64,000 nt of DNA from an uncultured Desulfobacterales bacterium (GCA_937915545.1 CALGIJ010000034.1:1-64000); one strand, 5' to 3'; positions 25,303 to 34,373 are shown, counted from the first letter of the stretch. Numbers and translations are program-made. The notes: a model not told the origin generated them from the letters alone.

Positions 25303-25743
25303 ATGAAGCCCTTCTCCCTCGACAACGTCCTCGCCTATCGCAAGCGCCTCGAGGACCTGGCGCAGCACCGCTTCCTCGAGGCCCGGCGCGTGCAGCGACA
25401 ACTGGAGGAACGACTCGCCGCGGAGGAGGAACTGCTCGCCGGGCTCTGCCAGGAGAGCGAAGTGAAGCAGCAGCAGGGCATGGCCATCGACGAGCTCATC
25501 CGCTACGAGGAGCGTATCACCCAGGTGAGGACCAACGTCGCCGCCATTGCCAAGAACCTCGCCGAGAAGATCAAGATCGTCGCCGCCGAGCAGAAACAGC
25601 TGGTGCGCCGCGTCCGGGAGCGGCAGATCATGGAGAAGCTCAAGGAGCGTCAGAACCGCGAGTGGGCCCTGTATCTTGAAAAAAAGGAGACGGCCATGCT
25701 CGACGAGATCGCCATTCTCCGCCATGAGGACCACGAAGGGTGA
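25303..25743 (+). CDS. fliJ: Flagellar export chaperone FliJ
   Basis: A 146-residue protein that is helical along its whole length (FSLDNVLAYRKRLEDLAQHRFLEARRVQRQLEERLAAEEELL), an antiparallel coiled coil that inserts into the FliI hexamer like the gamma subunit of F1. Sequence identity in this family is low; the call rests on the start pattern, coiled-coil content, length and position directly after fliI. Confidence 0.88.
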   Translation: MKPFSLDNVLAYRKRLEDLAQHRFLEARRVQRQLEERLAAEEELLAGLCQESEVKQQQGMAIDELIRYEERITQVRTNVAAIAKNLAEKIKIVAAEQKQLVRRVRERQIMEKLKERQNREWALYLEKKETAMLDEIAILRHEDHEG

Positions 25744-25799
25744 AGGCTGTCACATGAATATAACTGCGCTAAGTCAAATTCTTGAATGAGTATTTCAAC

Positions 25800-26396
25800 A
25801 TGGCACATAGACCTATGACCCCTCCCCTCCACCGTCTGCTGACCTTCTCCCTCCTCCTCCTGTGCCATCCGACGCCCCTGTCTGCCGCAGCCGCTGGCGA
25901 CACCACCGCCGGGAGCCCGGCCGTGGAACGTCCCGCCGGGGATCTCGCCGCGCAAGAGGCGCCGCGCACCTTTTCTTCGGTGGAAGAGCGACGCATTGCC
26001 GAGACCATCCTCGCCGAGCGGGCCTCCCTGCGCCGCGAATGGGAGGACCTCGATCTGCGCAAAAAGGAACTAAAGACCCTAGAGGAGGGCGTCGATAAGA
26101 AACTTGCCGACATTGATCGCAAGCTGGAAGAACTGGTCACATTGCAAAAGAAAATCGACCAATTGCTGGCGGCGAAGACGGAGGCGGAAAAAAAGCGTAT
26201 CACTGAGCTTGCCGCCATCTATGACAAGATGACCCCGACCAAGGCAGCCCAGGCCATGAGCGGTCTCGATCAGCGGCTGGCCGCCGATATCCTCGACGCC
26301 ATGAAGACCAAGGCGGCGGCCAGGGTTCTCGACCAGCTCGCCAAACAGAAAGCAACCGAGCTCAGCGCCACCTTCTCAACCCTTCAACTAGAATGA
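25800..26396 (+). CDS. MotE-like flagellar motility protein
   Basis: A 198-residue exported protein with an N-terminal signal sequence (hydrophobic LLTFSLLLLCHPTPLSAAAA), a coiled coil (about 60-135) and a C-terminal MgtE-N-like motif (LAAIYDKMTPTKAAQAMSGLDQRLAADILDAMKTKAAARVLDQLAKQKA). This is the layout of MotE, a periplasmic partner of MotC in other bacteria, and of the gene often found between fliJ and fliK. The ATG at 25800 is preferred over an in-frame TTG 18 bases earlier; neither has a good ribosome-binding site. An 11-codon open frame at 25754-25789 lies just upstream. Confidence 0.72.
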   Translation: MAHRPMTPPLHRLLTFSLLLLCHPTPLSAAAAGDTTAGSPAVERPAGDLAAQEAPRTFSSVEERRIAETILAERASLRREWEDLDLRKKELKTLEEGVDKKLADIDRKLEELVTLQKKIDQLLAAKTEAEKKRITELAAIYDKMTPTKAAQAMSGLDQRLAADILDAMKTKAAARVLDQLAKQKATELSATFSTLQLE

Positions 26397-26400
26397 CGCC

Positions 26401-27894
26401 ATGCCGCAACTTGCCATCGCCCCCATCGCCCCTCAGGCTCCAGCCTCCACTGCTTCACCCACCGCCCCCGCCTCCTCTTCTTCGTTTTCCCCGCACCTCG
26501 ACCAGGCTATCAAAAACACCTCCCCGTCCAGCCGAAACTCAGCCCGCGGCGAGGAGCAGAACAACAGCCAAGGCAGCTCAGCGCAGGACGAGGTGAAAGG
26601 AAAAACGGTACTCCAGGAGGATGGCGAGACTGCCGCGGCGGCAACCGAAATGGCCAGCGCAGCAAATCTGGGCGAGCTGCTTATGGCCGCTCTCGCCGCC
26701 CAGACAACGATCGCTTCCCCCGCGACGAACGCCGAGAACGCAACGACAGGCAGCGCCTCACTGGCCTCAGCCACTGCTGCGGCCGGTTCTTTGGCCGGGG
26801 GGGCAGCGCCGGGCCTTGTCCAGGCGGCCGCTGCGCTGCTTGCTGCCGCCGAGCAAGGCGCGCAGGGCGCCGCTGCCGTCCTCGCCACTGGGGAGAATGG
26901 CAATGGCAAGGCCGGCCCAAGCCCCGCCGGCGAGAACCCGCTGCTGCAGCAGCTGCAGCAGATCATCGACAGCGGCGACAAGGCTGTCGACATCTCCATC
27001 TCCAGCGCATCGAAAACCACCAGCATCTCCACCGCCTCCGGAGAGATTTCCCTGCGCAGCGAAGCCCAGGCCCAGGCCCCGATCACCGTTATTCTCCAAG
27101 GTGAAGGCGGCGCGGCACAGGAGAGCATGCCGCTTGGCCAGCCTCGCCTCGCCGCGGGCGGCGAGACCAGCGCACCCAACCAGCCATCACGGCTCAGCTT
27201 GCAGCAGCAGTATATCGAAGGGCGCATGGCCCTCGAGGCGCAGCAGGAAAAACAAAACAATGCCAGCGACGGCCAGCAGCAACAGCAGCAGAGTCCTGGT
27301 CAGACCGCCAAGGCCATGGTCGACGCCTCTCTTGCCAGCGGTACAGGTTCCTTGCCTGGAGACAGCCCCAGCGCATTCACACAGCCCCTGGCTATGGCCC
27401 AGGAGGGCCTCAAACCCCAGGTATATGACAGCAGCCGACCCCTGCTGCTGCCCTCCGGCACCATGGTTCAGCAGGAGGAGGTCATCCGCCAGATAGCCGA
27501 GCGCTTCCAGATCAGCCGCCGCGAAGCCGACACCCGCATCAACCTGCAGCTGCACCCCGCCGAGTTGGGCGAGCTGCGCATCGACCTCTCGGTGAAGAAC
27601 GGCACGGTGCGTGCCAATGTCGTCGCCTCCACCCAGGTCGCTCAGGATATCCTCGAAAAGAACATGAACCGCCTGCGTACCGTGCTCGAGAGCCAGGGCT
27701 TCTCCATCGACGAAATCCTCGTCTCCAGCTCCTCGCGCTCGGTTGACGACTTCAATCTCTTCGATCAGCAACTCTTCGGGGGCAGTGACTACAACCCGCC
27801 CTCCTCGGCAGACGGAAGAAAGGACGGCGCAGTCTTCTCCATGGAGGGACTGACGGTGCCGCAAGCCGCCGCCGGACTCGACGTCAAAGCATAA
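26401..27894 (+). CDS. fliK: Flagellar hook-length control protein FliK
   Basis: A 497-residue exported molecular ruler that stops hook growth and switches export to filament proteins. The first 370 residues are low-complexity Ala/Ser/Gln-rich (including a Gln run near 295), as expected for the ruler. The C-terminal domain (about 370-450) carries INLQLHPAELGELRIDLSVKNGTVRANVVASTQVAQDILEKNMNRLRTVLESQG, the conserved FlhB-contacting fold. It starts 4 bases after the MotE-like gene and precedes flgD, the usual order. Confidence 0.92.
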   Translation: MPQLAIAPIAPQAPASTASPTAPASSSSFSPHLDQAIKNTSPSSRNSARGEEQNNSQGSSAQDEVKGKTVLQEDGETAAAATEMASAANLGELLMAALAAQTTIASPATNAENATTGSASLASATAAAGSLAGGAAPGLVQAAAALLAAAEQGAQGAAAVLATGENGNGKAGPSPAGENPLLQQLQQIIDSGDKAVDISISSASKTTSISTASGEISLRSEAQAQAPITVILQGEGGAAQESMPLGQPRLAAGGETSAPNQPSRLSLQQQYIEGRMALEAQQEKQNNASDGQQQQQQSPGQTAKAMVDASLASGTGSLPGDSPSAFTQPLAMAQEGLKPQVYDSSRPLLLPSGTMVQQEEVIRQIAERFQISRREADTRINLQLHPAELGELRIDLSVKNGTVRANVVASTQVAQDILEKNMNRLRTVLESQGFSIDEILVSSSSRSVDDFNLFDQQLFGGSDYNPPSSADGRKDGAVFSMEGLTVPQAAAGLDVKA

Positions 27895-27908
27895 CAGGGG
27901 AATTCGCC

Positions 27909-28730
27909 ATGGGCAGCTATATCGAATCCATCAACCAGGCCTCGACCGCCTCCACCGGCAAGACCACCGCCCGCGACAAGAACGAGGCGATCATGGGCAA
28001 GCAGGACTTCCTCATGCTGCTCGTCGCCCAGTTGCAGAACCAGGACCCGCTCAACCCCGACGACCCCACCGAGTTCACCGCCCAGCTGGCGCAGTTCAGC
28101 TCGCTCGAGCAGCTCTTCACCCTCAACGAGAGCATGAACAACCTGGTCACCTCCAACGCCAATTCCGACCGGCTGTCAACGCTCTCCACCATCGGCAAGG
28201 AGGTCGCCTACACCTCGTCCTCCTTCGCTTTCGACGGCACGCCGGTCGAACTTGGCTACCAGCTTGATGGCGCTGCCAGCGAAGTTACCCTGCAGCTGCA
28301 GCTCAACGGGGTCACTCAGGCGACCATCAAGGGCACAAAGCTCACCGCCGGCAACCACTATTTCACCTGGAATGGACTGACCGCGGATGGAAACACCGCC
28401 CCGATCGGCAAATACAAGATCGTCGTCAGCGCCAAGGCCACTGAAGGCGAGAGCGTCTCCGCCACGCCTCTGGTCAAGTCCGAAGTCACTGGCGTCGACC
28501 TCGGCGGCAGCGGTGGCGGCACCCTGGTGACGAAAGCCGGCGAGGTCGCCTTCAATGCCATCATCGGCGTCTACGACCCCGGCGCCAGGGCAGCCACAGC
28601 CACCGCCGAAGATAAGGAAGAGGAAACCGTCGCCACTGCCTCCGAAGAGGCGGCGGCCACCAGCGAGATGGTCGCGGAGACGGCGGAGAACCTCGCCGAC
28701 ACTGCAGCCGCCGTCGAACAACTGTTGTAA
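27909..28730 (+). CDS. flgD: Flagellar hook cap/assembly protein FlgD
   Basis: A 273-residue scaffold that caps the growing hook. The N-terminus has KQDFLMLLVAQLQNQDPLNPDDPTEFTAQLAQFSSLEQL, the signature of the family, followed by the FLN-like and Tudor-like core (VTLQLQLNGVT, NHYFTWNGLTADG). An Ala/Glu-rich tail of about 45 residues (from ATATAEDKEEE to the end) extends past the core and is unusual; E. coli FlgD is about 231 residues. GGGGAA precedes the ATG. Confidence 0.93.
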   Translation: MGSYIESINQASTASTGKTTARDKNEAIMGKQDFLMLLVAQLQNQDPLNPDDPTEFTAQLAQFSSLEQLFTLNESMNNLVTSNANSDRLSTLSTIGKEVAYTSSSFAFDGTPVELGYQLDGAASEVTLQLQLNGVTQATIKGTKLTAGNHYFTWNGLTADGNTAPIGKYKIVVSAKATEGESVSATPLVKSEVTGVDLGGSGGGTLVTKAGEVAFNAIIGVYDPGARAATATAEDKEEETVATASEEAAATSEMVAETAENLADTAAAVEQLL

Positions 28731-28814
28731 CGATACGTCGCTGCCACGACACCACGACAAAACGAACACCACGGGCGCCACGCCCCTAAGATGAGAGAAG
28801 GAGAGGAGAACGAC

Positions 28815-30083
28815 ATGGGTATCTCAAGCGCACTGTACAGCGGCGTCAGCGGGCTGAACACCAACTCCCAGGCGATGAGCGTCATCGGCAACAACCTGGC
28901 CAATACCAACACCGTCGGTTTCAAAGGGTCGCGGACGGTCTTCTCCGACCTCCTCTCCTCGACTATCAATGGCTCCGGCGGGTCCTCCCAGGTAGGACGC
29001 GGCGTCGGCATGTCCAAAGTCGACCAGATCTTCAGCCAGGGTACCTTCGAATCCACCGAGTCGGGGCTCGACGTGGCCATCGAAGGCGAGGGCTTCTTCA
29101 TCCTCAAGGAACCCGGCGACGAGACCAACTACTACTCACGCGCCGGCGCCTTCCGCTTCGACGACGACGGCTACCTCGTCAACCCCGAGGGCCTACAGGT
29201 CATGGGCAAGCAATTCGACGTCAACGGCGAACTGCTCCCGGGGGATGCCAGCTCCATCCGCGTGCAGAGCAGCGGCCTCATCCAGGGCCAGGTCACCAAC
29301 GAGCTCAAGCTGACCACCAACCTCGACTCTGCCGAGCCCATCAACGCCGTGGCCTTCGCCTACGATAACGCCGACAGCTACAACTATTCTTCCTCTGTTC
29401 AAATTTATGACAGCCTCGGCAACCCCCACCTGCTGTCCACCTATTTCAAGAAAACCGCCAACAATACCTGGGATGTCTACTATAGCTACGAAGATTCGAC
29501 CGGGGTAGTCAACCCCGCCACTCCTGCAGTGTGGACGACACTCAACTTCACCAATGACGGTATTTTGACTAACGCCGCCCTCGATCCGCCACAGCAAACC
29601 ACCGCCAATACCGTAGCCCTCGATTGGGCCAACGGCACCACCCCCACCGCCATCGAGGTAACCTTCGACACCACCCAGTTCAACTCCGAATCGGTGGTCA
29701 TTTCCCAGGACCAGAACGGCTTCGGCGCCGGCAACCTCACCGGTGTCGACATCGATGGCGACGGCATCGTCATCGCCTCCTACTCTAACGGCGAGCAGAC
29801 CAAGATCGCCCAGCTGGTTCTTGGCAAATTCGTCAATCCCAATGGCCTGCAACTGGCGGGCAGCAACCTCTACACCGAGACATCCGCCTCCGGCCCGGCA
29901 CGCACCGGCATCCCCGGACCGGAGTTGGGCAAGGTGTTTACCAACTCCCTGGAGCAATCCAATGTCGACATGGGCGCCGAGTTCGTCCGCATGATCACCG
30001 CCCAGCGCGGCTTCCAGGCCAATTCCAAGATCATCACCACCGTCGACGAACTCCTTGGCGAGCTCATCAACCTCAAGCGGTAA
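28815..30083 (+). CDS. flgE: Flagellar hook protein FlgE
   Basis: The 422-residue subunit of the hook, the universal joint. N-terminus GISSALYSGVSGLNTNSQAMSVIGNNLANTNTVGFKGS and C-terminus ELGKVFTNSLEQSNVDMGAEFVRMITAQRGFQANSKIITTVDELLGELINLKR are diagnostic; the SGLDVAIEGEGFFIL segment marks the core. The ATG at 28815 is chosen for the strong GGAGAGGAG 7 bases upstream; an ATG 24 bases earlier has no such site. It probably ends the long operon that begins at flgB or fliF. Confidence 0.95.
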   Translation: MGISSALYSGVSGLNTNSQAMSVIGNNLANTNTVGFKGSRTVFSDLLSSTINGSGGSSQVGRGVGMSKVDQIFSQGTFESTESGLDVAIEGEGFFILKEPGDETNYYSRAGAFRFDDDGYLVNPEGLQVMGKQFDVNGELLPGDASSIRVQSSGLIQGQVTNELKLTTNLDSAEPINAVAFAYDNADSYNYSSSVQIYDSLGNPHLLSTYFKKTANNTWDVYYSYEDSTGVVNPATPAVWTTLNFTNDGILTNAALDPPQQTTANTVALDWANGTTPTAIEVTFDTTQFNSESVVISQDQNGFGAGNLTGVDIDGDGIVIASYSNGEQTKIAQLVLGKFVNPNGLQLAGSNLYTETSASGPARTGIPGPELGKVFTNSLEQSNVDMGAEFVRMITAQRGFQANSKIITTVDELLGELINLKR

Positions 30084-30421
30084 CCGTCAATATTTTGGCT
30101 CCCCTCGCGCGGGGGACGGCAGCGAAGAGATCTCAGCACCTCTCCCGGCGTCGTCTCCCGCGCTTCATTTGCCTGCCGCCCGCCATTCCTCTGTGGGCTC
30201 TTGCCACTGCCTCACCACCCACCACCCCCCGCCACGACCCTCCCGCCCGCAACCCCGCTCTTTGTTCCATGGCCCCTTTCTTGACGGGGACCTCAGGCCG
30301 GGCTTGAGTTTTGCAAGGCTGCAGTCTATGATAAGGGCACGAAGTTTCAGCAGGAAATCCCGCCTGCCCCCGCTGCCGAAAACGCAGCCCAGTGGAGGCG
30401 TTCGTGACATGGAGGTAACGA
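30084..30421. other. Intergenic region flgE-motA with sigma54 site
   Basis: 338 bases. A short GC inverted repeat (TCCCC and GGGGA near 30104-30121) follows flgE and may end its transcript. A sigma54-type promoter for motA lies at 30300-30315. The remainder is C-rich and without a recognised gene. Confidence 0.5.
30300..30315 (+). promoter_or_regulatory. Sigma54-type promoter of motAB
   Basis: GGGCTTGAGTTTTGCA has GG and GC 10 bases apart and a perfect TTGCA; the -24 block deviates at three positions. The predicted start near 30326 leaves a leader of about 96 nt. Confidence 0.5.
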
Positions 30422-31189
30422 TTGGATCTTGCAACAATAATCGGCTTGCTCGCCACCTTCGGCCTGGTGCTCTGGGCGATCATGATGGGCGGCCCGCTGA
30501 CCATCTTCATCGACATCCCTTCGGTGCTCATCGTCTTCGGCGGCACCATCGGCTGCACCCTCATCCACTACCCCTTCAAAGAGATCGCCTCGGCGGTGGG
30601 TGTTGGTAAAAAAGCCGTCTTCGTGCAGGAGATGGCCATCAACGCCCTTATCACCCAGCTCATGGAATATGCCAACAAGGCACGCAAGGAAGGTATCCTT
30701 GCTCTGCAAGGGGCCATGGAGGCGGTACAGGACGACTTCCTCAAGAAGGCCATGCAGATGGCGGTGGATGGGCAGGAGCCGGCCACTCTCAGGGATATGC
30801 TCAACACCGAGATCGAGTACATCCAGATGCGCCACGAACAGGGGGCAGCAATCTTCAGCACCCTCGCCGCCTACGCCCCGGCCATGGGCATGATCGGTAC
30901 GCTCATCGGCCTGGTGCAGATGCTGCAGAACATGAGCGACCCCTCGGCCATCGGCCCGGCCATGGCGGTGGCCCTGATCACCACCTTCTACGGCGCGGTC
31001 ATCGCCAACGTCATCTGCCTGCCCATCTCCGGCAAGCTCAAGGGCCGCTCCACCTCCGAAGTCCTCGTCAAAACGCTGATCATCGAGGGCATGCAGTCGA
31101 TCCTCTCCGGGGAAAACCCGCGCATCATGGAGCAGAAGCTCCATGCCTTCATCGCTCCGAAGTTGCGCGAGTCGATGTTCAACAAGTAG
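30422..31189 (+). CDS. motA: Flagellar stator protein MotA
   Basis: A 255-residue inner-membrane stator subunit with four membrane segments, for example IIGLLATFGLVLWAIMMGG and PSVLIVFGGTIGCTLI near the N-terminus and the pair around MGMIGTLIGLVQML and AMAVALITTFYGAVIANVICLPISGKL. The cytoplasmic loop carries the charged residues that meet FliG. The start is a TTG: GGAGG at 30411-30415 sits 6 bases before it, and the only upstream alternative in frame is closed by a stop. It pairs with MotB 12 bases downstream. Confidence 0.93.
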   Translation: MDLATIIGLLATFGLVLWAIMMGGPLTIFIDIPSVLIVFGGTIGCTLIHYPFKEIASAVGVGKKAVFVQEMAINALITQLMEYANKARKEGILALQGAMEAVQDDFLKKAMQMAVDGQEPATLRDMLNTEIEYIQMRHEQGAAIFSTLAAYAPAMGMIGTLIGLVQMLQNMSDPSAIGPAMAVALITTFYGAVIANVICLPISGKLKGRSTSEVLVKTLIIEGMQSILSGENPRIMEQKLHAFIAPKLRESMFNK

Positions 31190-31201
31190 GCAGACCAGTT
31201 T

Positions 31202-31999
31202 ATGGCCGAAGAGAAGAACAAGGACAAAAGCGAAGAGTCGCCGAAGAAATGCAAGAAGCAGAGCTGCCCGGAAGGGGCGCCGGCCTGGCTGGTGACCTTT
31301 TCCGACCTGGTCACCCTGCTGCTCACCTTCTTCGTGCTGCTGCAGTCGATGTCGACCACCAACAAGGTCAATTTCACTGCCGCCGCCGCCTCCATCCGCT
31401 CCGCCCTCACCGGCAAAACCCCCTCGGCCCAGACGGAGTTCGTGGTGCCGGTGTTCCCCAAGCAGCCCAAGGTGGAGTTCGCCCCGATCACCGCGCCCTC
31501 GGTGGAGAAGATCTACGAAAAGGTCAAATCGCAGATCGACTCGATGCGCCTCCAGGACAGTGTCGGCCTGCAGAAGACCGATGACGAGGCTCTGGTGCTG
31601 CGCATCAACGATTCGGTGCTCTTCGAGCCCGGCAAGGCGCAGATCGCCCCGCAGTCCTACCCCATTCTGAGGAATGTCGCCGATATTATCCGCCCGCTGC
31701 CCATGGATGTACGCATCGAGGGCCATACCGACGACACGCCCATCGCCGGCACTGCCGACGGCAACTGGGACCTCTCCGTGGCCCGTTCCGTCTCGGTGCT
31801 GCGCTTCTTCAAGGAAAGCGACCTGCTGCCCCTCGACCGCATGGGCGCCGTCGGCTACGGCAAGGATCGCCCGGTCATCCGCAACATGGACGAGGCCACC
31901 CGGGCCATCAACCGTCGCGTCGATTTCGTCCTGCGCCTCAACAAACCAGGCGGCTCTGGCGGAAAAACCTCTCCCCGGAGCGCCCTCGCCCCTCTTTAA
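31202..31999 (+). CDS. motB: Flagellar stator protein MotB
   Basis: A 265-residue stator subunit with one N-terminal membrane helix (WLVTFSDLVTLLLTFFVLLQSM) holding the ion-binding Asp35, and a C-terminal OmpA-like peptidoglycan-binding domain (MDVRIEGHTDDTPI, NWDLSVARSVSVLRF, GYGKDRPV and NRRVDFVL). The TFSDLxTLLLTFFVLL helix resembles sodium-type PomB/MotS proteins more than the E. coli proton type; the ion is inference. A Lys/Glu-rich N-terminal stretch and two Cys residues precede the helix. Confidence 0.92.
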   Translation: MAEEKNKDKSEESPKKCKKQSCPEGAPAWLVTFSDLVTLLLTFFVLLQSMSTTNKVNFTAAAASIRSALTGKTPSAQTEFVVPVFPKQPKVEFAPITAPSVEKIYEKVKSQIDSMRLQDSVGLQKTDDEALVLRINDSVLFEPGKAQIAPQSYPILRNVADIIRPLPMDVRIEGHTDDTPIAGTADGNWDLSVARSVSVLRFFKESDLLPLDRMGAVGYGKDRPVIRNMDEATRAINRRVDFVLRLNKPGGSGGKTSPRSALAPL

Positions 32000-32014
32000 G
32001 GCGCGATCTTTGCA
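31999..32014 (+). promoter_or_regulatory. Sigma54-type promoter of fliL operon
   Basis: AGGCGCGATCTTTGCA differs from TGGCACG-N4-TTGCA at two positions, with exact GG-N10-GC spacing. It overlaps the last base of the motB stop. The predicted start near 32025 gives a 29-nt leader to fliL. Confidence 0.65.
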
Positions 32015-32053
32015 AGGACTTCGGCATCATCCCCCCATTCCCGAGGCATGGCT

Positions 32054-32566
32054 ATGGCTGAAAAGAAGAAAGAGGCCGCGGAAGCCCCCAGCGGTGGCAA
32101 GAAAAAACTGTTGATCATCATTATCGCGGTGGTGGTCCTGCTGCTCCTCATCGGCGGCGGTGTCACCGCCTATCTGCTCATGAAAAAGAGCGCCGACGAG
32201 GCCAAGGAGGCCAAGGATCCGGCCAAGCAGGTGCCGGTGCCGGAACTCAGCGCCCAGGCCGATATCGGCCCGCAGGTGACCATCGAAGAGTTCATCGTTA
32301 ACATCATCAGCGGCGATACCGCCCATTACGTCAAGGCCTCGCTGGTTCTCGAGATGACCAGCGAGGAAGGCAAGGGCGAGGTGGAGAAGCGCATGCCGCA
32401 GGTACGCGACGCGGTGCTCCTGCTCATCGGCAACAAGACCTTCGAAGAGCTCCAGGATCTCCAGGGCAAGAAACAGCTCAAGGCAGAGATAACAAGTAAG
32501 ATCAACACCTTCCTGAAGAGCGGCAAGGTACGGGCGGTCTACTTCACCAATTTCGTGGTGCAGTAA
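32054..32566 (+). CDS. fliL: Flagellar basal-body-associated protein FliL
   Basis: A 170-residue single-pass membrane protein that rings the stator and supports torque. A Lys-rich start leads to the membrane helix LLIIIIAVVVLLLLIGGGVTAYLL, and the periplasmic domain (FIVNIISGDTAHYVKASLVLEM, then FTNFVVQ at the end) is typical. The ATG at 32054 is preferred to the one at 32048 because GAGG is then 7 bases away rather than 1. First gene of fliLMNOPQR. Confidence 0.93.
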   Translation: MAEKKKEAAEAPSGGKKKLLIIIIAVVVLLLLIGGGVTAYLLMKKSADEAKEAKDPAKQVPVPELSAQADIGPQVTIEEFIVNIISGDTAHYVKASLVLEMTSEEGKGEVEKRMPQVRDAVLLLIGNKTFEELQDLQGKKQLKAEITSKINTFLKSGKVRAVYFTNFVVQ

Positions 32567-32585
32567 CCAAGAGGCACAGGAGGCC

Positions 32586-33566
32586 ATGGAACCGATCCTC
32601 AGCAAGGCGGAGATCGCCGATCTGCTCAAGGCCATCCGCGAGGGGCGCGTGCCCCTCGACGTCGACGAGCGGCGTAGCGAGCCGAACCTCGAGTGTACCC
32701 CGGCCAACCTCTTTCAGCTGACCAGGCCGGACACCACCCAGTTCCGCATCCCCAACTTCGACATCATCCTCGACAGTTTCTGCCGCACCTACGCCACCTC
32801 GATCAGCAACCAGCTGCAGCGCTCTTTTACCATCACCCGCACCGCCCTCGAGAGCTACGAGTTCCAGAAGTTCATGGCCGACAAGAGCAACCCCGGGGCC
32901 ATCGGCATTCTCGACCTCAACCCCCTCAAATATGGGGCGATGATCATCCTAGACCCGGTGCTCTCCTTTTCGGTGCTGGAGATCATGCTCGGCGCCTCGT
33001 CGGAGCTGCAGCCCCTGCACCTCGACCGCAAGCTCACTCCCTTGGAGCTCAATATCCTCAAGGCCATCCTCAACGACGTCTGCGGCGACCTCAACAAGGC
33101 CTTCGCGCAGCTACTGGAGATGCGCGCCTCGCTGGTCAAGCTCGAGAACAATGCCCGCCTGGTATCCATCGTCGAGCCGGAATCCGAGGTCATTGTCGGC
33201 ACCTTCAACGTCAAGGTCGGCGACCACAGCGGCGAGCTGCACCTGCTCTTTCCCTTCGCCACTCTCGAACCGCTGCGCGACGCCCTGCGCGAGCTGCTCA
33301 ATATCCCCACACTGCTCAAGTCCTCCTGGCAGAGCGTCCTCGAAGAGGAGGTCAAGGAGGTGGCCGCCTCGGTCACCGCACTTTCCGGTATCATCAATCT
33401 GACCATCAAGCAGATTATTGCCCTCAAGGAGGGCGACATCCTCCCCCTGGAATACAACCCCAATGCGCCGCTCAAGGTGCTGGTCGAGGATCGTTGGAAA
33501 TTTTCGGCCATCCCCGGCCTGCATAACGGCAAAAAGGCGATCAGCCTCGTCTCCGTCCACCAATGA
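32586..33566 (+). CDS. fliM: Flagellar motor switch protein FliM
   Basis: A 326-residue C-ring protein that receives CheY-P. The N-terminal CheY-binding peptide reads ILSKAEIADLLKAI, the middle domain is CheC-like (YGAMIILDPVLSFSVLEIMLGA) and the C-terminal part is a SpoA domain (KEVAASVTALSGIINLTIKQIIALKEGDILPL). This is the complete FliM arrangement at normal length. AGGAGG lies only 2 bases from the ATG. Confidence 0.95.
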   Translation: MEPILSKAEIADLLKAIREGRVPLDVDERRSEPNLECTPANLFQLTRPDTTQFRIPNFDIILDSFCRTYATSISNQLQRSFTITRTALESYEFQKFMADKSNPGAIGILDLNPLKYGAMIILDPVLSFSVLEIMLGASSELQPLHLDRKLTPLELNILKAILNDVCGDLNKAFAQLLEMRASLVKLENNARLVSIVEPESEVIVGTFNVKVGDHSGELHLLFPFATLEPLRDALRELLNIPTLLKSSWQSVLEEEVKEVAASVTALSGIINLTIKQIIALKEGDILPLEYNPNAPLKVLVEDRWKFSAIPGLHNGKKAISLVSVHQ

Positions 33567-33581
33567 ACAAGGACCACCACC

Positions 33582-33947
33582 ATGGCCACCCCAGGAAACA
33601 GTCGACCGGCCCCGGAAGAAATCAAGGAACTGCTGCAGAACGACAACCCCGGCAGCCCGAGACCCGGCGGCATGGCTGACGCCGATGGCCGCGGCCTCGA
33701 CTTCCTCTACGACATCCCCCTGCAGATCTCGGTGGAGGTCGGGCGCAGCAAGATCCTCCTCCGCGACCTGCTCAAGATGGGCGAGGGCTATGTCATCGAA
33801 CTCGACAAGCTCGCCGGCGAGCCCCTTGACCTCTATGTCAACTCCCGCCTCATCGCCAGGGGCGAAGCGGTGCTCGTCGGGGACAAGTTCGGCATCCGTC
33901 TCACCGACGTCATCAGCACCTCCGACCGCATCGAGAACCTCGGCTGA
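33582..33947 (+). CDS. fliN: Flagellar motor switch protein FliN
   Basis: A 121-residue SpoA-domain protein at the base of the C ring; it also receives FliH-FliI export complexes. The core IPLQISVEVGRSKILLRDLLKMGEGYVIELDKLAGEPLDLYVNSRLIARGEAVLVGDKFGIRLTDVIS is textbook. The first 40 residues are variable. It follows fliM by 15 bases. No CheC-like extension (FliY type) is present, consistent with phosphatase duty resting on the CheX proteins. Confidence 0.95.
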   Translation: MATPGNSRPAPEEIKELLQNDNPGSPRPGGMADADGRGLDFLYDIPLQISVEVGRSKILLRDLLKMGEGYVIELDKLAGEPLDLYVNSRLIARGEAVLVGDKFGIRLTDVISTSDRIENLG

Positions 33948-33959
33948 GACCTCTGCGCC

Positions 33960-34373
33960 ATGCCATCAATCACCACAAGTCGTTTCCGCCGCCTCTCCTG
34001 TGCGGCGACCTTTGCGGCAGTCCAGGGCAGCGCTTCCCCCGCCCTGGCAGCGACTTCGGCGCTGATCGAGATGGAGAGCTACTTCCGCGTCTTCTGGGGG
34101 CTGGGCATCGTCGCCGCCATCATCCTCATCCTCTACGCCCTGCTGCGCAAGCGCTTCTCCCTGCTCGCCGCCAGCCCCGAGAAGCAGATCGCCATCGTCG
34201 AGATCAAGCCGCTGGGTGGCAGGAAGTCCCTCTGCCTGGTGCGCATCAGGGGGCAGGAGTACCTCCTCGGCCTCAGTGGCGATACCATCAGCCATCTCGC
34301 CACCCTGCCGCCACAGGAAGACGCCACCTTCGCCGCCGCCCTGGCCTCGGCCGGCAAGGAACAACGACCATGA
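33960..34373 (+). CDS. fliO: Flagellar biosynthesis protein FliO
   Basis: A 137-residue membrane protein that helps assemble the FliP pore. An N-terminal hydrophobic export-type segment (ending ALAATSA) is followed by a membrane helix (VFWGLGIVAAIILILYALL) and a cytoplasmic domain (IAIVEIKPLGGRKSLCLVRIRGQEYLLGLSGDTISHLATL), the usual FliO pattern. It overlaps fliP by 4 bases (ATGA). The family varies in sequence, so position adds weight. Confidence 0.88.
   Translation: MPSITTSRFRRLSCAATFAAVQGSASPALAATSALIEMESYFRVFWGLGIVAAIILILYALLRKRFSLLAASPEKQIAIVEIKPLGGRKSLCLVRIRGQEYLLGLSGDTISHLATLPPQEDATFAAALASAGKEQRP

Noticed and set aside
30433..31726. Minus-strand open frame of over 400 codons across motA and motB
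   Set aside because: It is a shadow of two unmistakable genes and its product is a His/Gly/Asp-rich composition artefact.
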